NCBI RefSeq assembly: GCF_002855495.1
Contig: NZ_PKRO01000034.1
Span: forward strand, 1-33,485
Origin: Porphyrobacter sp. TH134
GTDB lineage: Bacteria; Pseudomonadota; Alphaproteobacteria; Sphingomonadales; Sphingomonadaceae
DNA length: 33,485 nucleotides
Direction of reading: 5' to 3'
The notes beneath the pieces are model-generated. The model did not search any database. It had not been told where the DNA came from and saw nothing but the letters and a program-made list of their open reading frames with translations. Both the position numbers and the translations under genes were made by a program. Below are positions 24,000 through 33,386 of the stretch, piece after piece (position 1 is the stretch's first letter; each line of letters opens with the position of its first letter).

Positions 24000-25421
24000 A
24001 TGACGGTGCAACCGCTCAAACTTCACCCCGACCGTCTGCTGCCCGCCGATCCCGAAGTGCGCGCCATTGCCCGGCGCCTGCATGACAGGATCTGCAACCT
24101 TCCGATCGTCAGCCCCCACGGCCATACGGACCCGGCGTGGTTTGCAACCGATGCGCCATTCAGCAACGCAACCGCGCTGCTGTTGCAGCCCGATCATTAT
24201 GTTTTCCGGATGCTCTACAGTCAGGGCATCCCGCTCGAAGCGCTTGGCCTCGCGCCGATTGACGGCAGCCCCGCGCCAGACGTTGACCCGCGTGCGGCAT
24301 GGCGCATCCTTGGGGCGAACTACCATCTGTTTCGGGGCACGCCGTCGCGCATGTGGCTCGACTGGGTGTTTGCCGAGGCTTTCGGGCTCGATGTGCAGCT
24401 CAGCGCGGCGACGGCCGATCTCTATTACGATCACATCACCAGCCAGCTTGCCACACCGGCGTTCCGGCCGCGCGCGTTGTTCGATCGCTACGGGATCGAG
24501 GTCATCACCACCACCGAAGGCCCGTTGGACAGCCTCGAACACCACCGCGCCGTTGCCGAATCGGGCTGGAAAGGCCGCGTGCTGACCGCCTATCGCCCCG
24601 ATCCGGTGATCGATCCGGAGTTTGAAGGGTTCCGCGCCAATCTGGCGCGATTTGCCGAGCTGACCGGCGAGGATGCCTTCAGCTACCGCGGATACCTTGC
24701 CGCCCACCGCAATCGCCGGGCGTTCTTCGCCGCCCACGGCGCGACTTCAACCGATCACGGCCACCCCACGGCGCAGACCGCCGACCTTGCCCCGCATGAG
24801 GCCGAGGCGCTGTTCGCGCGGGTGATCCGCCCCGATGTGTCGCCCGCCGATGCCGAGCTGTTCCGTGCGCAGATGCTCACCGAAATGGCGGGGATGAGCG
24901 CTGATGACGGGCTGGTGATGCAGATCCATCCGGGTTCGTTCCGCAATCACAACCCCGCGATCTTTGCGCGGTTCGGGCGGGACAAGGGCGCGGACATCCC
25001 GACCCGCACCGATTATGTCCATGCCCTGCGCCCGCTGCTGGCGCGGCATGGCAACAACCCGGCGCTGACCATTATCGTCTTCACCCTCGACGAATCCGTC
25101 TATGCCCGTGAGCTGGCGCCGCTGGCGGGGCATTATCCCGCGTTGAAGCTGGGCCCGGCGTGGTGGTTCCATGATAGCCCCGAAGGCATGCGCCGGTTCC
25201 GCCACGCGATGACCGAGACGGCCGGTTTTTATAACACGGTCGGCTTCAACGATGACACCCGCGCCTTTCTGTCGATCCCCGCGCGGCACGATGTGGCGCG
25301 CCGGATCGACTGCGGTTTTCTCGCCGGGCTGGTTGCCGAGCACCAGATCGAAGAATGGGAAGCCGCCGAACTGGCGCAGGACCTCACCTACAATCTCGCC
25401 AAGCAGGCCTACCGCTTGTGA
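24000..25421 (+). CDS. uxaC: Glucuronate isomerase
   Basis: 473 residues from ATG 24000, one base after the regulator stop. Isomerises glucuronate to fructuronate (and galacturonate to tagaturonate) in the cytoplasm. An amidohydrolase-like barrel metal motif SPHGHTDP (38-45) is followed by SRMWLDWVF, the conserved MQIHPGSFRNHN block and WWFHDSPEGMRRF, all characteristic of UxaC. Its stop overlaps the next gene's GTG by four bases (GTGA). It is the entry enzyme of the locus. Confidence 0.95.
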   Translation: MTVQPLKLHPDRLLPADPEVRAIARRLHDRICNLPIVSPHGHTDPAWFATDAPFSNATALLLQPDHYVFRMLYSQGIPLEALGLAPIDGSPAPDVDPRAAWRILGANYHLFRGTPSRMWLDWVFAEAFGLDVQLSAATADLYYDHITSQLATPAFRPRALFDRYGIEVITTTEGPLDSLEHHRAVAESGWKGRVLTAYRPDPVIDPEFEGFRANLARFAELTGEDAFSYRGYLAAHRNRRAFFAAHGATSTDHGHPTAQTADLAPHEAEALFARVIRPDVSPADAELFRAQMLTEMAGMSADDGLVMQIHPGSFRNHNPAIFARFGRDKGADIPTRTDYVHALRPLLARHGNNPALTIIVFTLDESVYARELAPLAGHYPALKLGPAWWFHDSPEGMRRFRHAMTETAGFYNTVGFNDDTRAFLSIPARHDVARRIDCGFLAGLVAEHQIEEWEAAELAQDLTYNLAKQAYRL

Positions 25422-26818
25422 GACTGTCGCAAGCGATGCTGGGCGGACTGGCAGAGCATGTCCGGCGCCCCGATTATGATTGGCAGGCCCAGCGGGCCGG
25501 GATCGTCCATTTTGGCATCGGCGCCTTCCACCGTGCGCATCAGGCGGCTTACACCGATGCGGCGATGGCGGCGGGAGACCGCGACTGGCGGATCACGGGT
25601 GTATCGCTGCGTTCCGGCGATGTCGAGGCGCAGCTTAATCCGCAGGATGGGCTTTATACCCTGACCGACCGGTCCGGCGATGCAGCGGCAACCCGGCTGA
25701 TCGGTGCGGTTGGCCGTGTCATCGTCGCACCGGACGCGCCGCAAGCGGTTATCGCCGCGATTGCCAGCCCGGACACGCGGATCATCAGCTTTACCGTGAC
25801 CGAAAAGGGCTATCTGCGCGGTGCCGACGGGATGCTCGACGTCACAGACGCTGCGCTGCGTGCTGACCAAGCGGGCACGGGCGCACCGCGCACCATTTAC
25901 GGCTTCCTTGCTGCGGGGCTCGCACAGCGGCGGGCGGCGGGCCTGCCGGGGGTGACGCTGCTGAGCTGCGATAATCTCGCCCACAACGGCAGGCAGCTGC
26001 GCGGCATGATGAGCGCCTATTTGCAGGCCACCGACCCCGCGCTGGCAGACTGGTTCGCGCGCGAATGCCGCTGCCCTTCGACGATGGTTGACCGGATCGT
26101 TCCGGCGATGACCGATACCGACCGCGCATGGGTGGCCCAGCAGATCGGCGTGGCAGACGCGGGCGCTGTGCTGACCGAAACCTTCTGCCAATGGGTGATC
26201 GAAGACGATTTTGCCGGCCCCCGCCCGCGCTGGGAGGCCGCTGGCGTACAGTTCGTGAGCGATGTCGGCGCGTGGGAGGCGGCCAAGCTGCGGATGCTCA
26301 ATGGCGCGCATTCGGCGCTGGCCTATCTCGGGCTGGAACGCGGGCATGACTTCGTCCACCAGGCCGTCGCCGATCCGGCGATCCGCCCCCTGATCGAACA
26401 GCTTATGCGCGGTGAGGCCGCCGCCACGCTCGACCCGGCCAGCGGGATCGATGCCGGCGCCTATGCCGAAGGGTTGCTGCAACGCTTTGCCAACACCGCC
26501 TTGCAGCATCGCCTGATCCAGATTGCGATGGATGGATCGCAGAAGATCCCGCAGCGCTGGCTGGAACCGCTGGCGATCAACCAGCGCGCGGGCCGGACCT
26601 CGCCTGCCACGCTGCAAGCGCTTGCCGCATGGTGCCGGCACGTGCGCGGCGACCAGCGCCCGGTGGACGATCCGCAGGCGCAGCGGCTTGGCGCACTCTG
26701 GCAGCAGCACGGTTCAGCCGGGATTGCCACGGCGCTGTTCGGGGCTGAGGGCATGTTTGCCGCAACCTGGATTGCATCGCCAGCGGCGCTTGCGGTTCTG
26801 GATCAGCACCTCGCCTGA
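25418..26818 (+). CDS. uxuB: Fructuronate reductase (mannitol dehydrogenase family)
   Basis: 466 residues from GTG 25418, which overlaps the uxaC TGA by four bases. Reduces D-fructuronate to D-mannonate with NADH. The N-terminal Rossmann part has GIVHFGIGAFHRAHQA, and the C-terminal catalytic block has KLRMLNGAHSALAYLG with the Lys and Asn-x-x-His of the polyol dehydrogenase family. The pathway position (between UxaC and ManD) points to UxuB; the paralog UxaB (tagaturonate reductase) is the main alternative and would need galacturonate-specific altronate dehydratase, absent here. The gene ends 18 bp from a convergent operon. Confidence 0.93.
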   Translation: MRLSQAMLGGLAEHVRRPDYDWQAQRAGIVHFGIGAFHRAHQAAYTDAAMAAGDRDWRITGVSLRSGDVEAQLNPQDGLYTLTDRSGDAAATRLIGAVGRVIVAPDAPQAVIAAIASPDTRIISFTVTEKGYLRGADGMLDVTDAALRADQAGTGAPRTIYGFLAAGLAQRRAAGLPGVTLLSCDNLAHNGRQLRGMMSAYLQATDPALADWFARECRCPSTMVDRIVPAMTDTDRAWVAQQIGVADAGAVLTETFCQWVIEDDFAGPRPRWEAAGVQFVSDVGAWEAAKLRMLNGAHSALAYLGLERGHDFVHQAVADPAIRPLIEQLMRGEAAATLDPASGIDAGAYAEGLLQRFANTALQHRLIQIAMDGSQKIPQRWLEPLAINQRAGRTSPATLQALAAWCRHVRGDQRPVDDPQAQRLGALWQQHGSAGIATALFGAEGMFAATWIASPAALAVLDQHLA

Positions 26819-26836
26819 TCGGTCAGCGCGCCGCGA

Positions 26837-28117
26837 TCACCCGGCCGTCTGCGGTTCGGCGAATGCCAGTGCGGCAGGCCAGGCGGCGGGTTGGCCCTGA
26901 TCCATCGCCTGTTCGCCAAGCAACGATGCGACACTGGCGTGATAGGCTTCGCGCAGCAGGCCGGGGGCCGGCGTGTTGGTTTTCACCGCTTCGGCGAAGG
27001 CTTCGAACTGGAGCATGCTTTCGTCATATTCGCCCCAGCCCAGCGATTCGCCGGGGGTGGTGACGGGCAGTTCGGGAAACCACGTCGCGCCGCCGATCGG
27101 GATGGTCCGGCGGCGGCCCTTGGCGACGTCGCGGCGCAATTGCTGCAAGCCGGGCACCCGCGGCGGTTCTTCGGCGTAGATGCGGCCAAGTTCGGGTTCG
27201 ATCGACCCCTTGTGGCCCATGATCTGTTCCTCGCAGCCATAGCGCGCATTGTTGAGGAGCGAGGTGTAGACCAGCTTTCGCCCGCCCGGGTAATCATAGA
27301 TCAGCGCGACATGATCATAGACCTCGCGCCCGTCCTTCCAGAAGCAGATGCTGCCCGAACCCATCACCCGGGTCGGCAGCGCGCCGAAGAACCAGTTGGC
27401 GACCTGGATCTGGTGGGTGGCAAGCTCGGTCATCAGCCCGGCTGAACTTTCGCGGTACAATCGCCAGTTGAGCTTGCGCTCAAGGTCGCTGCCCGGGGGC
27501 ACCGCGCGGCGCCAGTCGCGGTTGCGATGCCAGCTGGCACGCACCTGCGTGATCGTGCCGATTTCACCCGCCCGGGCGCGGGCCAGCGCGTTGAGATAGG
27601 TTGGATTGAACAAGCGCTGGTGACCGATCTGAAGGACACGGTTCGCAGCGCGCGACCGTTCGACCATGGCGGTGCAATCGGCAATCGTGCGGGCCATCGC
27701 CTTTTCGCACCACACATGCAGCCCGGCGCTCAAGGCGTCGAAGGTCTGGGCCGCGTGAACATGCAGCGGTGTGGCGATCACCACGGCGTCGATCCCGCCA
27801 GCATCCAGCATCGCGCGGTGATCGGCAAAGGACGGTGTCGCTGCCGGCAGCAGTGCCCGCGCCTTGTCGAGGTGGGGGGCATAATCGTCGCAGATGGCCG
27901 CGACCGCGCAGTTGCGGGTCTTGAGGATATTCTGGATCAGCGCGCGGCCGCGATCGCCGGTGCCGATGATCCCAAGCCTGACCCGCTCGCGCCCGGCCGG
28001 TTCCGCAGCCGAGGCCGCAGCCCACGGCGCCAGCTGGGCCATGCTGCCTAGGGCCGCAGCCTGCGCAACCCGGTCCAGAAACAGGCGGCGGGACAGATCA
28101 AACGGATTGTCAGGCAT
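26837..28117 (-). CDS. Gfo/Idh/MocA oxidoreductase with Tat signal (variant EKA motif)
   Basis: 426 residues from ATG 28117, which overlaps the apbE-like stop by 8 bp. A twin-arginine signal SRRLFLDR at about 9-16 is followed by a hydrophobic stretch and an Ala-rich cleavage region, so it is probably exported folded with NAD(P). Dinucleotide motif GIIGTGDRG (49-57). The usual catalytic EKP is EKA here (138-140); the later catalytic His is present in TELATHQIQVANW (His235). As the last gene of the DUF1080 operon it is likely to act on keto or alcohol groups of a glycoside in the periplasm. The specific reaction is unknown. Confidence 0.88.
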   Translation of the reverse strand: MPDNPFDLSRRLFLDRVAQAAALGSMAQLAPWAAASAAEPAGRERVRLGIIGTGDRGRALIQNILKTRNCAVAAICDDYAPHLDKARALLPAATPSFADHRAMLDAGGIDAVVIATPLHVHAAQTFDALSAGLHVWCEKAMARTIADCTAMVERSRAANRVLQIGHQRLFNPTYLNALARARAGEIGTITQVRASWHRNRDWRRAVPPGSDLERKLNWRLYRESSAGLMTELATHQIQVANWFFGALPTRVMGSGSICFWKDGREVYDHVALIYDYPGGRKLVYTSLLNNARYGCEEQIMGHKGSIEPELGRIYAEEPPRVPGLQQLRRDVAKGRRRTIPIGGATWFPELPVTTPGESLGWGEYDESMLQFEAFAEAVKTNTPAPGLLREAYHASVASLLGEQAMDQGQPAAWPAALAFAEPQTAG

Positions 28118-28952
28118 CGCAGGTACGCACTCCGGGCTGGACCAGGGAAATAGCATCGCACCCGTCAAAGCGGAAGCACAGCAGGCGGCTTGGGTCGCGG
28201 TCGGCAAACCGTGCCCGCTCGCCGGGCGATGCAACCATCAGAGCAGTGCTGAGCGCCTCGGCCAGCGATCCTCGTGCACTGATCGCAATGGCGGTGCAGG
28301 GCGCGCTGACCGGGCTGCCATCATCACCGCGCAAGGTCGGCTGGCGGCCGGGCGCGCTGGCATCCACCGTTGAAGAAACCGACAGCGCTTCATCGGCAAG
28401 ATCAAATTCGGCCAGAAATTCACCGGGCGCGAACGGGTGCGGCACGCCAATCGGCCATGGCTCTCCCGTCGGATGGCGACCGATGGTGAGGATCGAGCTT
28501 TCGCCGGCCGACAGCAAACCCGACTGCACCCCTGTTTCACGCAGCGCCGCAGCGGCGCAGTCGAGGGCGAAACCCTTGCCCATGCCGCCAAAATCGAAGG
28601 CCAGCGGGCCATCGGCTGCGATTCTGCCGCGCGCTCCGTCCAATTCCCACGCCCGGCGCGGCGCGCCCTGACGAACAGTCGGGTCGAACAGTCCTTCGGT
28701 AAGGGTCATCATTGCGCGGGTCTCGATCAGCGCGGCCAGCAAGGTGGGGTCATCGATCGTCGCCGCACCGCCCGCCGCCAGCGCTTCGTTGAGGCTGACG
28801 GTCGGCGATGGACGATGGATCGTCAAGGCATCGTCAACCTGTTCGATCGCGCGGCGCCCCAGCAGCAGGGCTTGCGGATCGCACGCCCCGAAGACGTGCA
28901 GCTCTACCCGGGTGCCCATCGCCATGAACCGTTCGACATGCGCCTCGATCAT
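28110..28952 (-). CDS. Divergent ApbE-like (FAD:protein FMN transferase family) protein
   Basis: 280 residues. ApbE features present: MGTRVELHVFG (12-22), TIHRPSPTVSLNEA (44-57), GLFDPTV (87-93) and DFGGMGKGFALD (120-131). Features absent or altered: the H-x-x-DP-x-TG block expected near 200-215 is not recognisable, and the Mg-ligand motif ADALATA is AEALSTA (231-237), giving Glu in place of Asp. No signal peptide or lipobox is visible, unusual for ApbE. No FMN-binding acceptor domain is encoded nearby. It sits between the two Tat-exported oxidoreductases in one operon, 10 bp after the first and overlapping the second. It may have a different activity from flavinylation. Confidence 0.82.
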   Translation of the reverse strand: MIEAHVERFMAMGTRVELHVFGACDPQALLLGRRAIEQVDDALTIHRPSPTVSLNEALAAGGAATIDDPTLLAALIETRAMMTLTEGLFDPTVRQGAPRRAWELDGARGRIAADGPLAFDFGGMGKGFALDCAAAALRETGVQSGLLSAGESSILTIGRHPTGEPWPIGVPHPFAPGEFLAEFDLADEALSVSSTVDASAPGRQPTLRGDDGSPVSAPCTAIAISARGSLAEALSTALMVASPGERARFADRDPSRLLCFRFDGCDAISLVQPGVRTCDA

Positions 28953-28962
28953 GGCGTCAGGC

Positions 28963-30291
28963 TCAGGCCTTGACCTCCCAGCCAGGTTCGTAGTCGAGCG
29001 CCCACAGCTTCATGGCCTCGGCGTTGTCGGGCTTGCCGCTTGCCGGGTCGATCCGCAGCACCGCGCCGGTCCGATAAGCCATGTTGCCGAGATGGCAGAT
29101 CGTGGTGCTGATCTGCCCTTCGCCCACCGGCGAATGGAGCGCGTTGGCCTGCCCCCGGATCACATCGACGAAATTGCCCGCGTGCAGCAGATCCAGCGCG
29201 CCTTCGCCGACGGTGCCTGTGGTTTCGGATTCTGCCGGAGCCTCAGCCTTGCGAACCGATTTGCCGGCCAGATCGAAGATTTCGTACCCGTTGCGGTCGA
29301 CCAGTGCCGATCCCTTGGTGCCGTAAATCAGCGTGCCGCGGCCCCGGCCGAAGCGGGCGATCCCGTTGCAGCTTTGCCCGTCCCAGCGGATCGTCTTGCC
29401 ACCTTCATAGGCAAGATCGAGCTGGAGCGTGTCATACATTTCCCAATCATCGCCGCGGTGGAAATTGCGCGCGCCGCGGGCGCTGACCGTGTCGGGATAG
29501 CCCAGCCCCATCAGCCACCGCGCGACATCGACCTCGTGCAGCGCATTGTTGCAGATCTCGCCGGTGCCATAACGCCAGAACCAGTGCCAGTTGTAGTGCA
29601 CGAGGTTGGACCGGTACGGCCCGCGCGGCCGCGGCCCCTGCCACAGCTCCCAATCGAGATGATCGGGCACCGCCACGGTTTCGCCCCGGCCAATCGACTT
29701 GCGGGCATTCGCGTACCAGGTTTCGCCATGATAGACCTCGCCCAATTCGCCGGCGCGGATCAGATCCGCCAGTTCGCGGGTCTCGCGGCTGGAACGCTGC
29801 TGGTTGCCGATCTGAAGTGTCCGGCCATACCGGCGCTCTGCCGCGATCAGTGCCTCGCCCTCGGCGGGCGCCATGCTCATCGGCTTTTCGAGATAGACAT
29901 CGCGCGATGCCGCCATGGAATCAATCGCCAGCTTGGTGTGCCAGTGATCGGGCGTGGCAATCGCCATCACGTCGACATCGCGCCCATCAAGCAGGCGGCG
30001 ATAATCACGCTCAAGCTTGGGCGCGGCATAGCCTTTGCCGACGAATTCGGCGGCGCGTTTGGAAAGCGCCTGCGCATCGACATCAACGAAATGCGTGACT
30101 TCGACATTGGGCAGCTTGGCAAAGGCTGCATAATGCGCCTGCCCCCGGCCATTGACGCCAACGACGGCAACCTGAAGCCGGTCATTGGCGCCGCGGATCC
30201 GGGCATAGCTCTTGGCGCTCATCGCCAGACCCGCGGTGGCTCCGATCCCGGCCAGCACTGTCCGGCGCGACATGCCTGTGGTCTTGTTCAT
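28963..30291 (-). CDS. Gfo/Idh/MocA oxidoreductase with Tat signal
   Basis: 442 residues from ATG 30291; the ATG overlaps the preceding DUF1080 stop (TGATG). Tat motif MSRRTVLAG (7-15) with hydrophobic stretch and AMSAKSYA region. Nucleotide-binding VAVVGVNGRG (41-50), TPDHWH (113-118), canonical EKP (135-137) and catalytic-region NNALHEVD with His252. The sequence is related to bacterial Gfo/Idh proteins that act on sugars or glycosides in the periplasm of Bacteroides and Planctomycetes. In this context I infer oxidation or beta-elimination/hydration at C3 of a glycoside, paired with the DUF1080 protein. Confidence 0.9.
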   Translation of the reverse strand: MNKTTGMSRRTVLAGIGATAGLAMSAKSYARIRGANDRLQVAVVGVNGRGQAHYAAFAKLPNVEVTHFVDVDAQALSKRAAEFVGKGYAAPKLERDYRRLLDGRDVDVMAIATPDHWHTKLAIDSMAASRDVYLEKPMSMAPAEGEALIAAERRYGRTLQIGNQQRSSRETRELADLIRAGELGEVYHGETWYANARKSIGRGETVAVPDHLDWELWQGPRPRGPYRSNLVHYNWHWFWRYGTGEICNNALHEVDVARWLMGLGYPDTVSARGARNFHRGDDWEMYDTLQLDLAYEGGKTIRWDGQSCNGIARFGRGRGTLIYGTKGSALVDRNGYEIFDLAGKSVRKAEAPAESETTGTVGEGALDLLHAGNFVDVIRGQANALHSPVGEGQISTTICHLGNMAYRTGAVLRIDPASGKPDNAEAMKLWALDYEPGWEVKA

Positions 30292-31688
30292 CAGCGCAGC
30301 TCCCGCAGCTTGATCGACCGGAAGTCGACCCGGTCGCCGTGATCCTGAAGCAGGATCGGTCCTTTTTCCCACTCGCCGAAACGCGGCCAGTCTTTGTACT
30401 TGCTCTGCGCCACCAGCGCGCGGAACTCAGGGCTGCCGCGTTCGTATTCGACGACCTTGAAGCCGTTGAGCCAGTGTTCAACCCGCGCGCCGCGCACGAT
30501 CAGGGTCGCGCGGTTCCATTCGCCCGGTGGGTTGAACCGCTTGCCCGCGCTGTCCGGGTCCGACAGGTTTTTCGCGGTGATAAGGTCATACAGCGATGCC
30601 AGCGTGCGGTTGCCATTGCGGCCCATCTTGGCATCAGGGTGGCGTTCATCATCAAGCAGCTGATATTCCAGCCCGATGGCCGATCCTTCGCCCTTCAGGA
30701 GGTTGGGATCGACGAAATACTTGATCCCGCTGTTGGCGCCCGGGGTCAGTCGGAAGTCGACCGACAATTCAAAGTCGGAGAACTCGCGCGTGGTGATGAT
30801 GTCGCCGCCGTTGCGCGATTCGTAACCCGCCGATTTCTCGACCGTGAGGATACCGTCCTTCATCGACCAGCCTTTGGGCGGGAAGCCATCGAGCTTGGCC
30901 CCGCGCCAACCCCGCGCCGTTTTTCCGTCCCACAGCAGGGTCCAGCCGTTGCGGCGCTCGGCCTTGGTGAGGCGATTGACCAGATAGCTTTGCTGTTCGA
31001 TCGCCGGGGTGCTGGGCGATGCAAGCTTGGCAAGACCGCTGGTCGCGATCCGCACATTGCGAAAGCGTGCTTCCAGCCCCTGCATCGCCGGGTCATCGGG
31101 CACGGAATGCACCTGAAAGGCGATGAACCCGCGCGCGTCCGTATCATCGATCAGATCGGCTGCAGGCACGCCGTTGATGAAGGTGCGGATACGATTGCCG
31201 ATCGCTTCCACCCGGTAGGTGTTCCAGTCGCCCTGCCGGAAGGCCTGCCGCGCCGCATCATTCCGACCGAGGGTGTAGAGCCATTGGCGGCGCTGCTCAT
31301 CATAGATGCCGCCCGACCAGCCGCGGCGGCTGGGATCGATTTCGAGCTGATAGCCATGGACCACGCCGTCGCGGTAATCGGGCCGGCTTTGGCCGCGGAT
31401 CATGACGCCCGAATTCAGCCGGGGATCGGTGCGCGCTTCAAACTCAAGGATGAAGTCGCCGTAAACCTCGTTCGACACCAGCCAGCTGTTGGGTGTGCGC
31501 AGGGCCGAGCGACCGATCAGTTCGCCGTTTTCAAGCCGATACGTCGCCTGTCCGCCCATGACGCGCCAACCCGAAAGTGATGCCTCGGGCGTGAGCGCGC
31601 GCCACGGCGCGGTCTGGGCGTGGATGGCGGGCGCGGTGACTAGCAGGATGGCTGCAAGGGCGGGGCGGAGCAACGAGCGGAGCGTCAT
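30291..31688 (-). CDS. Secreted two-domain DUF1080 protein (3-keto-glycoside hydrolase type)
   Basis: 465 residues with a Sec signal peptide (MTLRSLLRPALAAILLVTAP, cleavage near HAQ) and two tandem DUF1080 domains at about 33-215 and 245-463, each a concanavalin-like beta-sandwich by family knowledge. Motifs WRALTPEASLSGW, NSGVMIRGQ and GYQLEID occur in the first; NGWTLLWDGKTARGWRG, NSGIKYFV and LEYQLLDDERHPD in the second. DUF1080 members include 3-keto-disaccharide/3-keto-glucoside hydrolases. It is the first gene of a four-gene operon with two Gfo/Idh proteins, and follows a terminator at 31726-31749, so its promoter should lie within about 35 bp or transcription reads through. Confidence 0.92.
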   Translation of the reverse strand: MTLRSLLRPALAAILLVTAPAIHAQTAPWRALTPEASLSGWRVMGGQATYRLENGELIGRSALRTPNSWLVSNEVYGDFILEFEARTDPRLNSGVMIRGQSRPDYRDGVVHGYQLEIDPSRRGWSGGIYDEQRRQWLYTLGRNDAARQAFRQGDWNTYRVEAIGNRIRTFINGVPAADLIDDTDARGFIAFQVHSVPDDPAMQGLEARFRNVRIATSGLAKLASPSTPAIEQQSYLVNRLTKAERRNGWTLLWDGKTARGWRGAKLDGFPPKGWSMKDGILTVEKSAGYESRNGGDIITTREFSDFELSVDFRLTPGANSGIKYFVDPNLLKGEGSAIGLEYQLLDDERHPDAKMGRNGNRTLASLYDLITAKNLSDPDSAGKRFNPPGEWNRATLIVRGARVEHWLNGFKVVEYERGSPEFRALVAQSKYKDWPRFGEWEKGPILLQDHGDRVDFRSIKLRELR

Positions 31689-31714
31689 GGAACGATACTG
31701 CCTCTATCCGGAGC

Positions 31715-31749
31715 AAGAAAAAAGACCGGGGCGACACACGTCGCCCCGG
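31715..31749 (-). terminator. Intrinsic terminator between the TonB receptor and the DUF1080 operon
   Basis: A perfect 10-bp stem (CCGGGGCGAC, 31726-31735, with its complement at 31740-31749) around a 4-nt loop. On the minus strand it is followed by TCTTTTTTCTT. It lies between the receptor stop (31767) and the DUF1080 start (31688), so it would cut or attenuate transcription into the downstream genes. Confidence 0.85.
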
Positions 31750-31766
31750 ATAGTGCAGGGGGAGGT

Positions 31767-33374
31767 TTAGAAGTTGAACGATGCTCGTATCCCACCGTAA
31801 CGGCGGAAGTCGCGCGGCAGGATGCCGGCCGTCGCCTGGCGGTTGCCGAAATCGCCGAAGCGGTTGGCAAAGCCTGCGAAATATTGCTCGTCAAACAGGT
31901 TGTTGACGAAAGCGGCGATCTCGAACTTGCGATCCTCTCCGCGCACGCCGAGCGCCAGGTTGACGACGTGGAAGCCGGGCTGGAACAGCTCGGGATCAAG
32001 GTTGGCCGAATAGTTGAGATCGGTCTGATAGTTCCAGGCTGCCTGAACAAGGCCGCTGAGGCCTGACGAGCCGATCGGCGGTGTCCAGTTGAGCGTTCCC
32101 GAAAGACGCCATTCGGGCGTTTGTGCGGGGCGCGTGCCGCTCAGGTTTTGGCGGGTGGGCTGGCCCGGTCCGGGCGACACGCAACCTTGCTGCACAGTCT
32201 GGCCGGGGAAGCATTGCGCCACCGGGAAATCATTGACAATCGCATCGAGATAGGTCGCCGCAAACGCCAGATTGAGATCACCCAAGGCTGCCGCGGCTTC
32301 CAGTTCCACGCCCTTGGTGGTGATTTCGCCCACATTGGTCAGGCGGAAGTTGGAGGTGCCGTCGGGCAGGATCTCGATGGTTTGTGCTTGCAGGTCCTGA
32401 TAGGTTGCGTCGAAATAGGTCGCATTGATCGTCAGGCGACGGTCGAAAAACTGGGTGCGCAGGCCGATTTCAAGGCTTCCGGCTGTTTCCGGACGGATTG
32501 GTCCGGCCGCTGCGCGGTTGGCATTGAACCCTGTCGTGAGATCGTAGGTCTGCCCCTTGTATCCGGTCGCATAATTCACGAAGCCCATCAGATCATCGGT
32601 GAATTCCTGCCGCGCTCCAATGCGGTAAGTGAAGGCGGTGTCTTCAGCATTGCCAGAGAAGAACCGGTTGGCCGCCGCAATGTCGAGGAAGGTGTATTCC
32701 ACCTCTTCCTGCTGCACCCGCAGCCCGCCGATAAAGGTTGTGCCGTCGATCGGCTCAAGCTCAAGCTGACCAAAAGCCGAATATTGCCTCGATCCCGAAG
32801 TGGCCGACCAGTTGGCCACGGCATAGCCGTTCAAGGCACCCGGAACCGGACCGCGCTGAAAGGGGCGTTCAAACTGGGTGTCGGCGAAAAAGGCGCCGAG
32901 GGTATAGCGGAACACGCTGTTGTTGGGGGACAGCAGGCGCAATTCCTGCGTCCACTGTTCAGACCGGAAGGTGCCGATCTGGTTCTGGTCGAACGTGGGC
33001 GCCACGCTCAGTTCGTCGGAATCGAAGAAATCGTCGAGCGTGAACTTGTCCCACGATGTGATCGATACGAGCGTATGGTCGGCAAAATCCCATTCGGCCT
33101 TGAGCGTCGCCCCGCCGCCAGCATATTCGGTGCCGGTGAAGCGCTCGTTATTGACCTCCTGATTGTTCAGCCCAACCTCGATCCCGGGGCGCAAGTAAAC
33201 CGATGCGGGAAGCGTGGCGTTGCCACGGAAATTGGCGCTGGGATCGAGCCGCACCAGAGGCCGGCCAAAATCGGTGCTGCCATCAATGTAATTCCCGGTC
33301 AGCATCACGCGCAGATCATCGGTCGGCTCCCAGCGCAGCTTGACCCGGGTGGTAAAGACCTCGCGGCCATTCAC
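31767..33374 (-). pseudogene. TonB-dependent outer-membrane receptor, beta-barrel part; N-terminal region lost to an IS
   Basis: At least 535 residues of a TonB-dependent receptor barrel: many beta strands alternating with loops, LRWEPTDDLRVMLTGNY near the start, LPLG-like motifs, NYATGYKGQTYDL, GSLEIGLRTQF and WNYQTDLNYSANL, ending in Phe (GIRASFNF) as outer-membrane barrels do. Plug and TonB box are missing: upstream of about 33387 the sequence changes to an insertion-sequence end, and the frame stays open into it to the window edge. The substrate is probably a glycoside given the downstream operon; this is inferred. TonB and Exb genes for it are in this window. Confidence 0.88.
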
Positions 33375-33386
33375 CTCGCCGCCTCT

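Noticed and set aside
28533..28540. TGTTTCAC half-site resembling parS
   Set aside because: The second half (GCAGCGCC) does not complete the palindrome and it lies inside a coding region.
28744..30342. Plus-strand frame of 532 codons opposite ApbE-like and Gfo/Idh genes
   Set aside because: Shadow of the conserved minus-strand oxidoreductase.
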